A model generated the notes under the pieces. That model made no database searches. It had not been told where the DNA came from and saw only the letters and a program-made list of their open reading frames with translations. Positions 1 through 10,697 of a DNA stretch of 64,000 bases are shown one piece after another. Position 1 is the stretch's first letter. Each line of letters starts with the position of its first letter. The position numbers and the translations under genes are program-made. Source of the stretch: Prinia subflava (lineage: Eukaryota > Chordata > Aves > Passeriformes > Cisticolidae); assembly GCF_021018805.1 (NCBI RefSeq), contig NW_026960608.1:434001-498000 (forward strand), in the 5' to 3' direction.

Positions 1-1740
1 CAAAATGTCTCTGAAAGGCAAAGAGTTAATTTTAACCGAACTCATTGATACAAGCACAGATATTAGTCTTATCTCCCGAAACAAATGGCCTAATAATTGG
101 CCATTAATGCCTGTCCCCCAAGTCCTTTCAAGAGTGGGTGGAAACAGTCAAAGCTATTAGAACCAACACTTAATACCAATTACAGGGCCTGAGAAGAGGG
201 TAGCTAATGTCAAGCCTTTTGTGCTGTCTGCACCGCTAGTTTTGTAGAGGAGAGATGTTCTATCTCAGTAGAGAATTTTTATGCAGTCAGATTTTGTATT
301 AAAGTCATTGAAGTGCTTGACTTTAAAACTAACCTAGGAGGAAAAAAAAAAAGTTTAGTAAATTAATCTCAAGTTCTTAACAGGAAAGGGGAAGCTGAAG
401 ATGGCACCCCTGCTGAGAAGACTGCAGAAAGCTCTTTTATGTTTACAATTTTTTAAATTGTTCTTGATAGACTAAACAAATTTTACAGCCTTTGAGTGAG
501 AACTTAATGCAGGACTGCTTCTCTCCTCTTGTTTAGTCATCAAACCTAGGTTGAATGCAAATGTGTTGAATGTGAGATACTGTAGTACTGTGCATCTCAT
601 AAAAGATGAGGTATTTGCTGTCAATGTGATCCATCAAGATGCATCAGAAATAATGCACAAATTCAACGATTAATGTATGTATATAAGTTTGATCTACCTG
701 GACAATTAGAGCACGGTGGCTTACTCCCACTGAGAATAAGGATATATGATGATTACCTGACTATCATGATATTTACTGAGAATTGCTTCGAGTGCTCAGA
801 CATAGCCTGTTAAACTTACATGCTTTTGACAAAGACTGTAATAAGCAGTTTGATTTTTATTTCAAAGGAGATCCCCATAAAAATATCTAGACTGGTGCAT
901 AACAATGCATTCTATTTCAGCACAACCTTTGCAAATTTTACCTGAAATCAAAATTTTACATGATGCACAAAAAAATTTTTGGGAGCAAGCTCCCTATTAG
1001 AAATCCCAAATAAAGAGCTAAGTCTTTTGTTTGGACTGCTAAAGAGATTCAAAACTTTTATCACCTAAACGACTTAATTTACAAGTTCAACATGCACTGC
1101 AGAGCTTGGTAAACCAGCAAGCTGCACGCTAGGCACCTAAACTGCCTTTCCTATTAATAATTTTGCATTTAGCAAAACAGCCACAAGCTTTGATATTTCT
1201 ATGAGACTCTAAAGCACCAGACCCTGTGCTTAACATTGATTTTTTTACCTCACCAAGCGACCAAAACCATTAGTACCCAACATGAAATGATAGCCCAACT
1301 AGTTGTTAAAGCCTGACAGAGACTAACTTCTCTTGCAAGAGTGAAATTTTCCATTGTTTTGCACCTTTATTTGAATTAGGTATTTCAAGAATTTAAAGCC
1401 ATTCAAATAGCCTTTGCTGAATTCAGCAGACAAATCTCAATACATCCTCCAAAACATAAGCTTTAAACACCTTTATTTCAATTAATAGAAAAATCTATGA
1501 GAAGTGAAGTTCCACTTCAAGCCTTAACAGTATTCACAGATGGTTCTAGTCACTCTCATAAATCAGTAACAGTATAAAGAGACTATTTTTCTAGTGCCTA
1601 GAGATCAGCTGTATCCACATTTGAGAGATCCCCTCAAATTACTGAGCTTGCTACTGTTGTCAGAGCTTTTCAAAATTTTTCTGTTCCTTTTAATCTAGTA
1701 TCAAATCCAGTTAACGTTACAAGAATCGTGATGAGAGCTG
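1..1740 (+). pseudogene. Decayed betaretrovirus-like pro-pol fragment
   Basis: This is an old fragment of a retroviral pro-pol region that enters from outside the window. Bases 1-250 parallel the protease region of element E (about 59,600-59,860): a relic of the Asp-Ser/Thr-x-Thr-Asp active-site segment is followed by a 'GRDVLSQ'-like end. Bases 1,440-1,740 parallel the RT/RNase H junction of element E (about 61,190-61,450), including the Phe-Thr-Asp-(Gly/Ser)-Ser RNase H core near 1,530. Stops and indels interrupt every frame, so it codes for nothing. It is a much older relative of element E. The end at 1,740 is where I lose the similarity and is approximate. Confidence 0.75.
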
Positions 1741-2088
1741 AAGCCTCAGCCCTGAAGAAAGTGTAAAAACCTGCAAACAGATGATAGATTTGAATAGCTG
1801 AATAAACTCCTGAGAAGCTGGAGAATCCATAAATAAATTAGAATTTAGGTAAAATAAGCTTATATGTATTAGGCATTATATTATGTATTGTTATAATGAT
1901 TCATTATATTTTACAGTGTGTTTAAACTAAAAGTAGAATCTGGATCTTAGCTAGACAACCTGTTTAGTAGCTGAGGTTTGACACCTTGGCTAAAAGATTT
2001 TCTTAGGATAGGAATGCATGTAATGATTTTAATAATAATTGTATTAGTTATAATACTTTGCTTGCTGTTGGGAAGGATGAAGTAGAAA

Positions 2089-2518
2089 TGTTAGCGTAGG
2101 AAAACATATAACCACACGAAGGCGATCATATGCGGTTCTTTATTCAAGCGCGTGGGGACACAGGGGCATACAGTGCCCAAATCTTGTGCCCAAGAATACA
2201 GAGTTGATTTGTGATTTTTATAGTTTCAAATTATACATATGTTAACTAACCTCCACCCTTAGATACTGATTATCCTATTTCTTAGTTACTATCTTAAATC
2301 ATACCTATGCTCTACCCTGTGTTATACTTGATTTGGTTAAAACAATGCTTCTCAATTATCTCCTGGGCTGGAGTCATACTTAAACAATGGTACGCAGCTA
2401 GTTGCAGAAGCTGACATTTGTTCCAAGCTATCTGTAAAGTTCAGATTGTGCGTCTTCTACCTTCCCCCAACTACCCGCAGTTAGCTTAAACAGAAATTAT
2501 TATTTTAACCCTCCACCA
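2089..2518 (-). mobile_element. Probable solo LTR or LTR fragment
   Basis: Read on the minus strand, this block starts near TGATGGTGGAGGG and ends ...CGCTAACA. It has an AATAAA signal (plus-strand TTTATT near 2,140) about 50 bp before the end, as expected of an LTR. A GAAA tetramer lies outside the left edge and near the right edge, but the right edge has two candidate positions about 30 bp apart, so the duplication is not convincing. The family is not shared with other LTRs in this window. Confidence 0.5.
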
Positions 2519-5500
2519 TCAGAAAGACCTTGTAAATATGATGGTTTAGATTTTGGGAGTATGAGATCAACAGGTGAGATAGAAATCAAAGCAAGCTTTG
2601 AGATTTAGGGTGTGGGGTACCAAGCCATCAGCTAGTGAACAATGGTGTGCTTGGCTGAGGGCCATCTCCCTTGATTAAACAATACCCTTCTGCTTGCCAA
2701 AGGTAATGGGACAGTTCTATTGGCTGTATGCAAATGTTGTGAGATTGTTATCTTGTATTAGATTGGTTGGTCCAACACAGACTATTCAACCTGGAAAGAT
2801 ATTTATTGTATGGTATTCAGAACCTCGCTCTCTTTTCCTGCTCTCCTGGCCTGCTTTAGCTGTGCCTAGCAGCTACAAGCAAGGCCCACACAATAAACCA
2901 CGTGCTACCCCTGCTACTTTGCTTATAGAGATACTTTGTCGCCGACTCTGCTGTCACCGAGAAGCTCTTACATCTTGCTTCAATGTGTACAGAGATGAAT
3001 TAATAAAGCCATCAAGGGAGTGTTCTTGGTTAATACAGGAGGGAGAGATGTGGAATACACAAGACAGAGTCAAACAGACTTGATTAGCATAGCTGGTTTG
3101 ATAACCAAGATGCCGTGGCAGGAACAAACAGAACTATGAAAATTACAGAAGATGGGATTAAACCTGCTTATGGGAAGAGAGAAGATTCAATCAACTTCTG
3201 CAAGTAAAGAATTATTGTCAAATGCATGAGTTTTCTGTGTGATTTTTAACCTGACCATTGTAGTAGAAATTATTAACCTGTCTGAAATAGTATATAAGCT
3301 TTTGGGAAACCTGAGTAAAGTTGAATTCTGATCATCGAATCAGGCTTTCCATCTCTCAATCAATCGCCAATACAGAGTATTCTATATTGATGACTGTGGG
3401 CTTTATTTTTATTCCCTCACTTATACCTGTGAGGTCTTTCTGGATCTGCCTGTCTCTGGTACAGAATTCAACAACCCAAAGGAGCCAAAAGACTCATAAA
3501 CTAGAAAGAAAGTTTTAGGCAGCAGAGCAGAAAAATGTTGATGCTTAGTAATTAGGACACGTACTAGGGTAAGACCTGGTTTCTATCTGGAATTTGTTTA
3601 AAGTCCTTTGGTATCTGGCTGGATGCTGCCTGTTTCAATTTCAACAGAATTTGTGATAAAAATATAGTCCCATTATCAGTGCACCGAGCCATTTACTTAC
3701 TCCCACACATAAGTCAGATGCATGGCAAATCAGTTTACAGAGATAATTTAATAACTCGTGAGTGCACCATGGGCAATATACCCTAATTCTCATAAATTAT
3801 CTACAGTTTCTAATGTTTATTCAGAAGAGAAACATTTCAGAAGGTCAGAGAGTATCATTCATCAGAGGGTTAAAAATTGCTCCTCTGTCAGTTTTACATA
3901 CAGTAAAGGAATACATAGTAATTTTCAGACTTGCATCAGGCTTTATTATTTTTCTGATAATGGGCTTTTTTTCCCCCCACAGAAAGAATAAATTCTCATT
4001 TAAAGGATTTGTGATCTAGTATTTTCTTTCATATTTAATCTAGTACCAAACATCATTTTATGGTATCAAATATCATTTTCCTATCATCCTAGGACTATGA
4101 ATAAGAATATTTTTTTACCTATCCTGACACTCAGAATTAGATTGTTTTTGTATGGCTACATTTTATTGCAATGTATATAATGTGCTTCCCCCTAAACATG
4201 AGAAAGAAAAATAAACCACATTAAATTTTGGACGTTCATGAATATCACCCTGAATGTAAAGAGAATCTAATTTTTAGCATTTTACTACAGCAAATTTAGA
4301 ATGGTTCTATTTACAAGGATAGAGATGTTTCCATATGAAGGAGAAAAGTGAGGCAGAGCTCTTTGCCTTGCCTCTCCATCCAGGTATGCCATGCAGGAAG
4401 GAAAGCCATGTTCTCACACGATGTGTTGGGGAGCAGCCCCACAACTTGGGGCCCATTGACACAGGGCATCCAGTCACTCCAGTAAAGGTAGGTGAGGAGC
4501 AGCACCGCAGCCACAGGGAAACCGTTGAGATCCTGCTCATCTATGACCTCCTCCTTCTCCTTTAACTTCCCTGCTACAGCTCTGCAAAGCCCTAGGGAAC
4601 ACATGAAGCTCCCTGACAGACAGAGAGGGAACAGGGAGAGAGGTAGGAGCTGTGGCTGCCTCAGCACGGTCTGCAGGAGGAAATTAAACACTGCTACAGC
4701 TTATACCTTACAGAAGGCAAGGTCTGCCGAAAGGCTTCCTTTGTATAACTGGTAGGCATTGATTTTAATGTCATGACTCACTTATTGTGTCTCCCTCTAT
4801 AACTAAAAGACGCAATAATAATGATTCCAGTCCATTCAGTAGCCAAATTCAGAGCTGTGGTGTTCTAAAAGGCTGTCACAGACAAAGACTCTTTGGCCTG
4901 GAACAGGTTTCAAATCTTTCCATCACCCAGGAAACATTTATGACTTGCTTAACACAGACTAGTGCAAATGCAAGTATTTCTAAAGTCAAAATTATAGATA
5001 CAGATAGGGTAGAACTTATTATATCTCTACTTTCCTACAAATAAGTTGAAAAATGACTGCGGTTAAAATCTTCCTTGCTTAGTTAAAAAAAATTGTGAAG
5101 CCTGATAAACATAAATGTGAGCATTGGCTATTCAGATTCCTGGCATTTCAGTGGGTGATAACTGAAAAAAAAACAAAAAAACCCCGTGAAATATGAACTC
5201 GAGACAATGAAAAAGTATTTGGAAAAGAGACAATAAAGATGAATAAAAATTGAAACGAGAGCACCAAAACTAGGACAGAAACCATTGTGGCTCTTCCCAC
5301 AGCACCAACAAGTGTGAGGGCAGCCTGAATATCTGCATATTTCGATAATTCTGTGCCACGTGAAAAGCCTGACAAAGCTTGGAGAAGCTGCCTGCTCTAT
5401 GGATTGCTTGTCAGAGCTGATCAGTGCTGCTGAGTGCATATCTGCAGGTGCCAGGGATATCAAATGACCTGAACCTGAGAGCAATGGCCTCTAATCTGCA

Positions 5501-5544
5501 GACAAATTTAAAGACCCCAATTCCCTGCTGACTTAAAAGGGATT
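2519..5544. other. No gene recognised; possible LTR debris
   Basis: No exon or retroviral domain could be supported here. Two stretches look like plus-strand LTR ends: one near 2,700-2,950 with AATAAA at 2,892, and one near 3,280-3,370 with a TATA-like ATATAAGC followed by a degenerate polyadenylation signal. Neither has clear edges. The moderately GC-rich block at 4,310-4,760 is open in several frames on both strands, with no recognisable protein. Confidence 0.4.
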
Positions 5545-6065
5545 TGCCGCGGTGTGCATTTCCCAGGACGCGCACGGCAACATTGGGTAGCGACACATTC
5601 CCCCCGGGGAGACTCTTCCTCCCCGCTCAGGAACTTCGATGGTCTCAGCAAGTACTTTTGGAGATGAAGCAGAGGTGAGACGGGTCTTGGGGTAAACTGA
5701 GGAGATTTATTAAAGGTACAACTGAAGAATAAAAACTAAAAGCTGAGCCCCAAGGACCGGGAGCACATGTCCCGCCATGGATTTTATACACAGGTAATAC
5801 AAAGCAAACAACCAATGAGAATGCACTCAGGGAAGAGTCTAAGGCGGGTGATACAGAACTAAATCCAATGGGAATAGCAGAAGCAGTGTAATGATATAAA
5901 ACAGCAAATGATATATCGAGTGAGGGAAGATTGGCAAGGAAGGTTCTAGAAACAGACAGGGATACAGAGAATTGACACTTAACGGTATGCATAATTTAAA
6001 TCATAACACACAAATGAAATAAAAAGCTTGCCTGAAAACTCAAAGCAAAACCCCACACCACCACA
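5545..6065 (-). mobile_element. Solo LTR, family A (ERVK-like)
   Basis: This 521-bp LTR is on the minus strand, beginning TGTGGTGGTGTGG at 6,065 and ending ...CGCGGCA at 5,545. It has a TATAAAA box (plus-strand TTTTATA near 5,784) and AATAAA (plus-strand TTTATT at 5,706). It aligns along its full length with the interrupted LTR at 16,737-18,639. The flanks GGGATT (left) and GGGAGC (right) look like a decayed 6-bp target-site duplication. No internal retroviral sequence is attached. Confidence 0.85.
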
Positions 6066-8027
6066 GGGAGCCTTCTGTGGCAAGTCATCTTTACATTTTG
6101 CTTGTGCAGCATCCAGCATCATGTTCATAACCACTAATGTTTCTACAAATGATAAATTTAATAATGACAGTACTGTTGCTTTTATTTTCTCACTGCTATT
6201 CATTTTGCTTGCTGATCTTTTGCAACATAAATCTTTCTGGCTCCCATTTCAACCAAGAACATAGTCCAGCAGTTAGCCTCAGTGCTAAATCACCTCTGCA
6301 TATCCTCATTATACTTCAGTATTAGGAGTGCTAAGAAGCATAGAGGAATTCAGGGTAGCTAAGAAAGTTTTTTCCCAAAGTATCATTTATTTGTGATGAT
6401 TCTCCAGATGCTTCTTCAAGAAAGTGAAGCAGATATCAGATAACTAAAATATTTTCCCTTTCTCTAAATTTTTTCCTGTTGTTTTTCCTTCATTGTTTGG
6501 TTAGAAATCAGCATATGGGAACGGGTGCTCAATGTATTAGCATACATTATCTGCGTGTTAAAAGGTGCAAAGAAAAACAAAAGTTAACCAGGGTATTGTT
6601 AATATGATGCTCCACCTGGGCATTACAACAGTTAAATGCTGAAAGTTACTGATGTTATCCTCCTATCATTTGCTGTCATCAAGGACCAGACAAGCCATTA
6701 TATTTAATGAACATGAATATAAATTCATTTTGTATTTCTATTCATGAAAAATGATTAACATATAATGGGAGTTCTTGCTGCTTCCTTAAATGAAAAGTTA
6801 TATGAAAAATTTTTCAATTGCTCTAGTCTGAAGCTATCCACAAATAAAAGCATCACAAAGAAAGAGAATTCATAAAGGAAATAGTAGTAAGAGACAAAAA
6901 TACCTTGCAGTACTGACTTTTAGTAGAACTTTGCTCTGAGTGTAGGTGCTAAAATTATGTGCTATGTTGAAAACAGCTCAACTGCATGAATGCAATCTGC
7001 TAATAAGAGCAGACTTCTCCATGCCCCAGGTTGAAATAATCAGGTAAGAATTTTGCAATTACTTTATTACCCATTAGGGGGAAATCTAACTAATAAATGT
7101 TAATAAAATCTCAGAAATTGTTCTTTAAAAGCCAACAGGTCAGTAGAAATCTGAAGGTGGAAGTGCTGATGCCCTACGAGGTGCTTGGGACTTGACCTTA
7201 GCTAATGGATGGTTACAGGGATGAACTATTCTGGTTGTGAAAGCTGATGACCTCCTGGCTGCCTTAAATCTGAGAATGTAAAACTTTTAATCATGTAAGA
7301 AGCACTAAAGGAAATAGAACTACAATCTTGGCTTGAGGAGGGAAGATGATGGCTTATTTAGGGAACTATTTGGCAGGATCTCACAGGCTACTGCCCTGGG
7401 AAGCAAAGTGATCTGTGAGTGCTAGTTGACCTTCATTGACATCCCCTTCAAAGAACAAGAAAAGTCCATTCTGACACATGTATAGTCAAGCAAGTGGGGC
7501 AGGAAACCAGTGTGCAGGAGCAGGCTTTCCTGCTGGAGTTCAGAGTAGACAAGCACAGAGATGGTGGAGAGTACTTGCACCATGGAGCAAAACAGACACT
7601 ATATTCACTAAAACATGGAAGCATTTACTAAAGTCAAAGCTCAGCAAGAGTTAAAGCTCATATAGGACTCAAAGGGCAAGAAAAAGTGCTTCTGGAAGTA
7701 CATGGGCAGAAAGAAAAATGGGATCCTGCTCCTCAGGGGCCAGGTGACTTGGTGACACAGGACATAGAAAAAGCTGAGGCGCTTAATATCCCTTTTTGCC
7801 TTTTTTTTTTTTTTTAACTGATGAGGTTTAGACTTAGACATTGAAGCACTGAAGAGAAATACAGAACAGGGGAGCACTTCAGTTACTTGGACACAACTAA
7901 ATCCATTGAGCCAAGCAGGCTGTTTCCCAGGAAGTGGAAGAAGGGGGTGGTGGGAACCTTTAAGGTCAGCAAAGGTAAAGTAAGTCCTGCATCTGGGGCA
8001 AATTACCTCATGCCAACAGTACAGTCT
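6066..8027. other. AT-rich non-coding stretch
   Basis: I see no exon, LTR edge or retroviral domain here. The sequence is AT-rich, with stops in all frames and a T-run near 7,800-7,816. Confidence 0.5.
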
Positions 8028-8466
8028 TGTTGTTGTTTAAATTTTGGGGGGCTCCCACGGAGGGTCCCCCGGGAGACCCCCGGGTCCTAGGGTCGTGGGT
8101 GTTCCCGTGCTGGCAGGCAAAGAGACTTCAGACGCCAGTGGGGTGCTGATGAGGTGAGGGTTTATTCAGAGTCCCACTCCAGGCAGGGAGCATGGTCCTG
8201 CGGGAGTGGGGGAAGGGAAGGGGAGAGGGGGAAGGGAGGGAAAGGGAAGGGGAGCGTCTGGAGGCCTCCAGGGGAAGAGGAGCAAAGAGGGCGAGACCCC
8301 TTGCGTTAGCATTCTTAACACCGAAGTTCAAAGGGGCGCGGTAACATTCTCCAGCCAATGAGGTTACAGATACAGGATACTGCAGGGAGGTTACAGACTT
8401 GAGACAAACCATACATTTTCCAGGGGTGAACAAGAGCAAACCATTTCCATAAAATGCAATCCCACA
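8028..8466 (-). repeat. 3' LTR of provirus B1
   Basis: This 439-bp LTR starts TGTGGGATTGC (minus) at 8,466 and ends ...AACAACAACA at 8,028. AATAAA is at 8,161-8,166 (read as TTTATT). A long C/T-rich tract (minus strand) covers about 8,203-8,255; its plus strand is G-run rich and could form G-quadruplexes. It is nearly identical in layout to the LTRs at 10,260, 15,065, 54,426 and 56,497. Confidence 0.9.
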
Positions 8467-8482
8467 AGTCACCCTTTTTTTT
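8467..8482 (-). promoter_or_regulatory. Polypurine tract of provirus B1
   Basis: On the minus strand a run of A followed by GGGTGACTTG lies directly against the 3' LTR start. It is in the position where plus-strand DNA synthesis of a retrovirus is primed. Confidence 0.7.
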
Positions 8483-10239
8483 CTTTAAAATGTGAGAAGA
8501 GAAATATGATATATGATAATTAACAATTTAAAAATGAAACAGTAATTACACAGTTTTGCAGCATAAAACCAAATACAATTGCAGTAAGGATTATGTTATA
8601 CTGTGAACAGTTTATCTGACCTTGTAATTGCAGTAGACGGGTTATGTGGGTTTATACTGCAAGATTTGAAACAAATTAGCAAATTTGTTTGAGCCTTTCC
8701 AGTGTGACTGGCCTAATAGTGTCTAGCCTTTTCCAACTGGCTTTTCAGACCACCACAGCCCCCAGTTTAGGCTGAGGCGCTGACCTCTGCTCCCACTCTA
8801 GGGACAGGAAAACATGTGGAGATCCCTGGGCTCTACACACGGCCTCAGATTCTCCAGGTGGCCTGCTGCAGTTCCCCCATTGGGGCTGGGCAGGGGCAGT
8901 GAGGAATTAAAATCAACTCAAGCTGCCACTGATCTGTCACAGAATCCTGTAAGGCCTGAACAGCAAGTCACCGACACTCACCCACGGATCTGAGCCAAAT
9001 CACTCCTTTCACTTTCCAACTGGTTCAACCAAAAGGATCCACACTCTGCATGCAATTGTTTACATTCGTTCATATGTACCCATTGGGGATTTTTTTCGTC
9101 TATACTTGCACCAGAAGTGTCAGAGACCTAACAAAAGACCCCGAGTTTTAGGTCATCAAAAGAAAAACAAAAGAAAAAAACTACAAAAACTGTCAAATAC
9201 TTTCTCAGACACCAAGTTAGGTTATCAATCACCCTCAGAACTAACTGAGGACAGCATAAACTTAAAAGCGTTACTGATTTAATAGTCTGCTACTGAATCG
9301 CACTTTACAAGAAGACAATTCAAAAAATGCTTCTTTTGGATTTACACTTGTGACTTGAAAAAGCCTCTGCTTTCTAAATCAGAAAACAGGGGAATCTGCA
9401 ATATGAACACACACAAAAACTAGAAAGGCATAATTGTAAAACTACTTTATGGGGATGGGAAGGAAATGGAGGGGTTTGGGAACAGGGAAAGGGAATCATA
9501 AAGTAGAATTAACAATTATAGAAGGCTGTAAAACTGGTATTACAAATTCACTTTAGCTTTGGGGTTTGGGTTTTTTTCACTGCTGTCTAGGGGCGTTGGC
9601 TGCTCGGGCTTGATCGACGGTGTGCGGGGTTCTTGCTGCTGAGCGGGGGGAGGGGCGCTTGTTTTCTGCGCGGCTTTTGCAGGTGCTGGGGCCTGTGCGT
9701 GCGCTGCAGCAGGGCTGGGTCTACGTGTCGGCTCGCGCCGGGACTGCTTTGCGCCGCGGCGGGGTCCTGCTGGGCCGGGACTGCTCTGCTACTGGGGCCG
9801 CTCTGCCGCCAGGGCCGCTCTGCTGCCGGGGCCGCTCTGGAGCCCCGCCACGCCGGCACCCGGGCCTGTGCCGGTCTTGCTGGGCCGGCCCGCGCAGCGG
9901 GGCTGCACCGGGCCGGGCCCGTGCCGCGGGGCTGCACCAGGCCGGGCCCGCGCCGCGGCCATGTGCTGCAGCAGTGGTCCCGCTGCGCCGGGGCTCACAC
10001 CGGAGTCTTGCCGCGGCAGAGCTGCGCCGCGCTGCCTGGGGGGGCTGCGCAGCTTGCGCAGCGCTGGGGCGGGCTGGGGCCCGCGCTGGGCTGGTCAGCA
10101 GTGGTGGGACATGAGGTATTTGCGCGGTGGGGGAGGGGCCGCTTCGTGCCGCGATGGCTCGGGACAGCTGCTCAGCCGAAGATGGCACTGAAACGGTGTT
10201 ACTATATTCTATCTTTGTCTCAGGGTCGTTGGTGCTGTT

Positions 10240-10257
10240 GCCCCACATTGGGCACCA
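10240..10257 (-). promoter_or_regulatory. Primer-binding site, tRNA-Lys-like
   Basis: Two bases after the 5' LTR end, the minus strand reads TGGTGCCCAATGTGGGG. This differs from the classic tRNA-Lys(1,2) primer-binding site by C-to-T changes of the kind expected from CpG decay. It fits an ERVK (class II) element. The same site is partly deleted in the second copy, near 56,485-56,497. Confidence 0.75.
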
Positions 10258-10259
10258 TT

Positions 10260-10697
10260 TGTTGTTGTTTAAATTTTGGAGGGCTCCCACGGAGGGTCCC
10301 CCGGGAGACCCCCGGGTTCTAGGGTCGTGGGTGTTCCTGTGCTGGCAGGCAAAGAGACTTCAGATGCCGGTGGGGTGCTGATGAGGTGAGGGTTTATTCA
10401 GAGTCCCACTCCAGGCAGGGAGCATGGTCCTGCGGGAGTAGGGGAAGGGAAGGGGAGAGGGGGAAGGGAAGAGAGGGAAGGGGAGCATCCAGAGGCCTCC
10501 AGGAGAAGAGGAGCAAAGAGGGCAAGACCCCTTGCATTAGCATTCTTAACACCGAAGTTCAAAGAAGCGCGGTAACATTCTCCAGCCAATGAAGTTACAG
10601 ATACAAGATACTGCAGAGAAGTTACAGACTTGAGACAAACCATACATTTTCCAGGGGTGAACAAGAGCAAACCATTTCCATAAAATGCAATCCCACA
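10260..10697 (-). repeat. 5' LTR of provirus B1
   Basis: This 438-bp LTR has the same TGTGGGATTGC start (at 10,697) and AACAACAACA end as its partner at 8,028. AATAAA is at 10,393-10,398 (read as TTTATT). The right flank begins CCGCCTG. Confidence 0.9.

Larger units (their letters stand above)
8467..10259 (-). other. Interior of provirus B1 without viral genes
   Basis: Read on the minus strand from 10,259, the interior begins with the primer-binding site. Next comes a leader of about 600 bp with very high GC (about 9,590-10,200), then about 1.1 kb of AT-richer sequence that ends in the polypurine tract at 8,467-8,482. Long frames in the GC-rich part exist on both strands because AT-rich stop codons are rare there; none encodes a recognisable protein. 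The 3' part (8,700-9,180) could be a relic of an env end, but I cannot identify it. It corresponds to 54,866-56,496. Confidence 0.7.
8028..10697 (-). mobile_element. Short provirus B1, non-autonomous ERVK-like family B
   Basis: This is a complete LTR-to-LTR element on the minus strand, about 2.67 kb long. The LTRs are 8,028-8,466 (3') and 10,260-10,697 (5'), with about 1.79 kb between them. The primer-binding site lies inside the right LTR and a purine-rich tract precedes the left LTR. The interior has no gag, protease, RT, integrase or complete env, so it depended on another virus for its proteins. A second copy with the same interior lies at 54,426-56,934, so the short interior is a family trait and not a private deletion. 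The flanks CAGTCT and CCGCCT match at 4 of 6 positions, a weak remnant of a target-site duplication. Confidence 0.88.

Noticed and set aside
2600..2960. Possible plus-strand LTR with AATAAA at 2,892
   Set aside because: No TG/CA edges with matching duplication and no second copy in the window, so it is mentioned only as debris.
4311..4691. 126-codon minus-strand frame with hydrophobic start
   Set aside because: Overlapping frames of similar length are open on both strands, there are no splice sites or homology I recognise, and no neighbouring coding support.
9620..10322. Long overlapping Arg/Ala/Gly/Pro-rich reading frames on both strands
   Set aside because: They lie in the extremely GC-rich leader of provirus B1, where stop codons are rare by composition. 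The products are low-complexity and differ by strand and frame.
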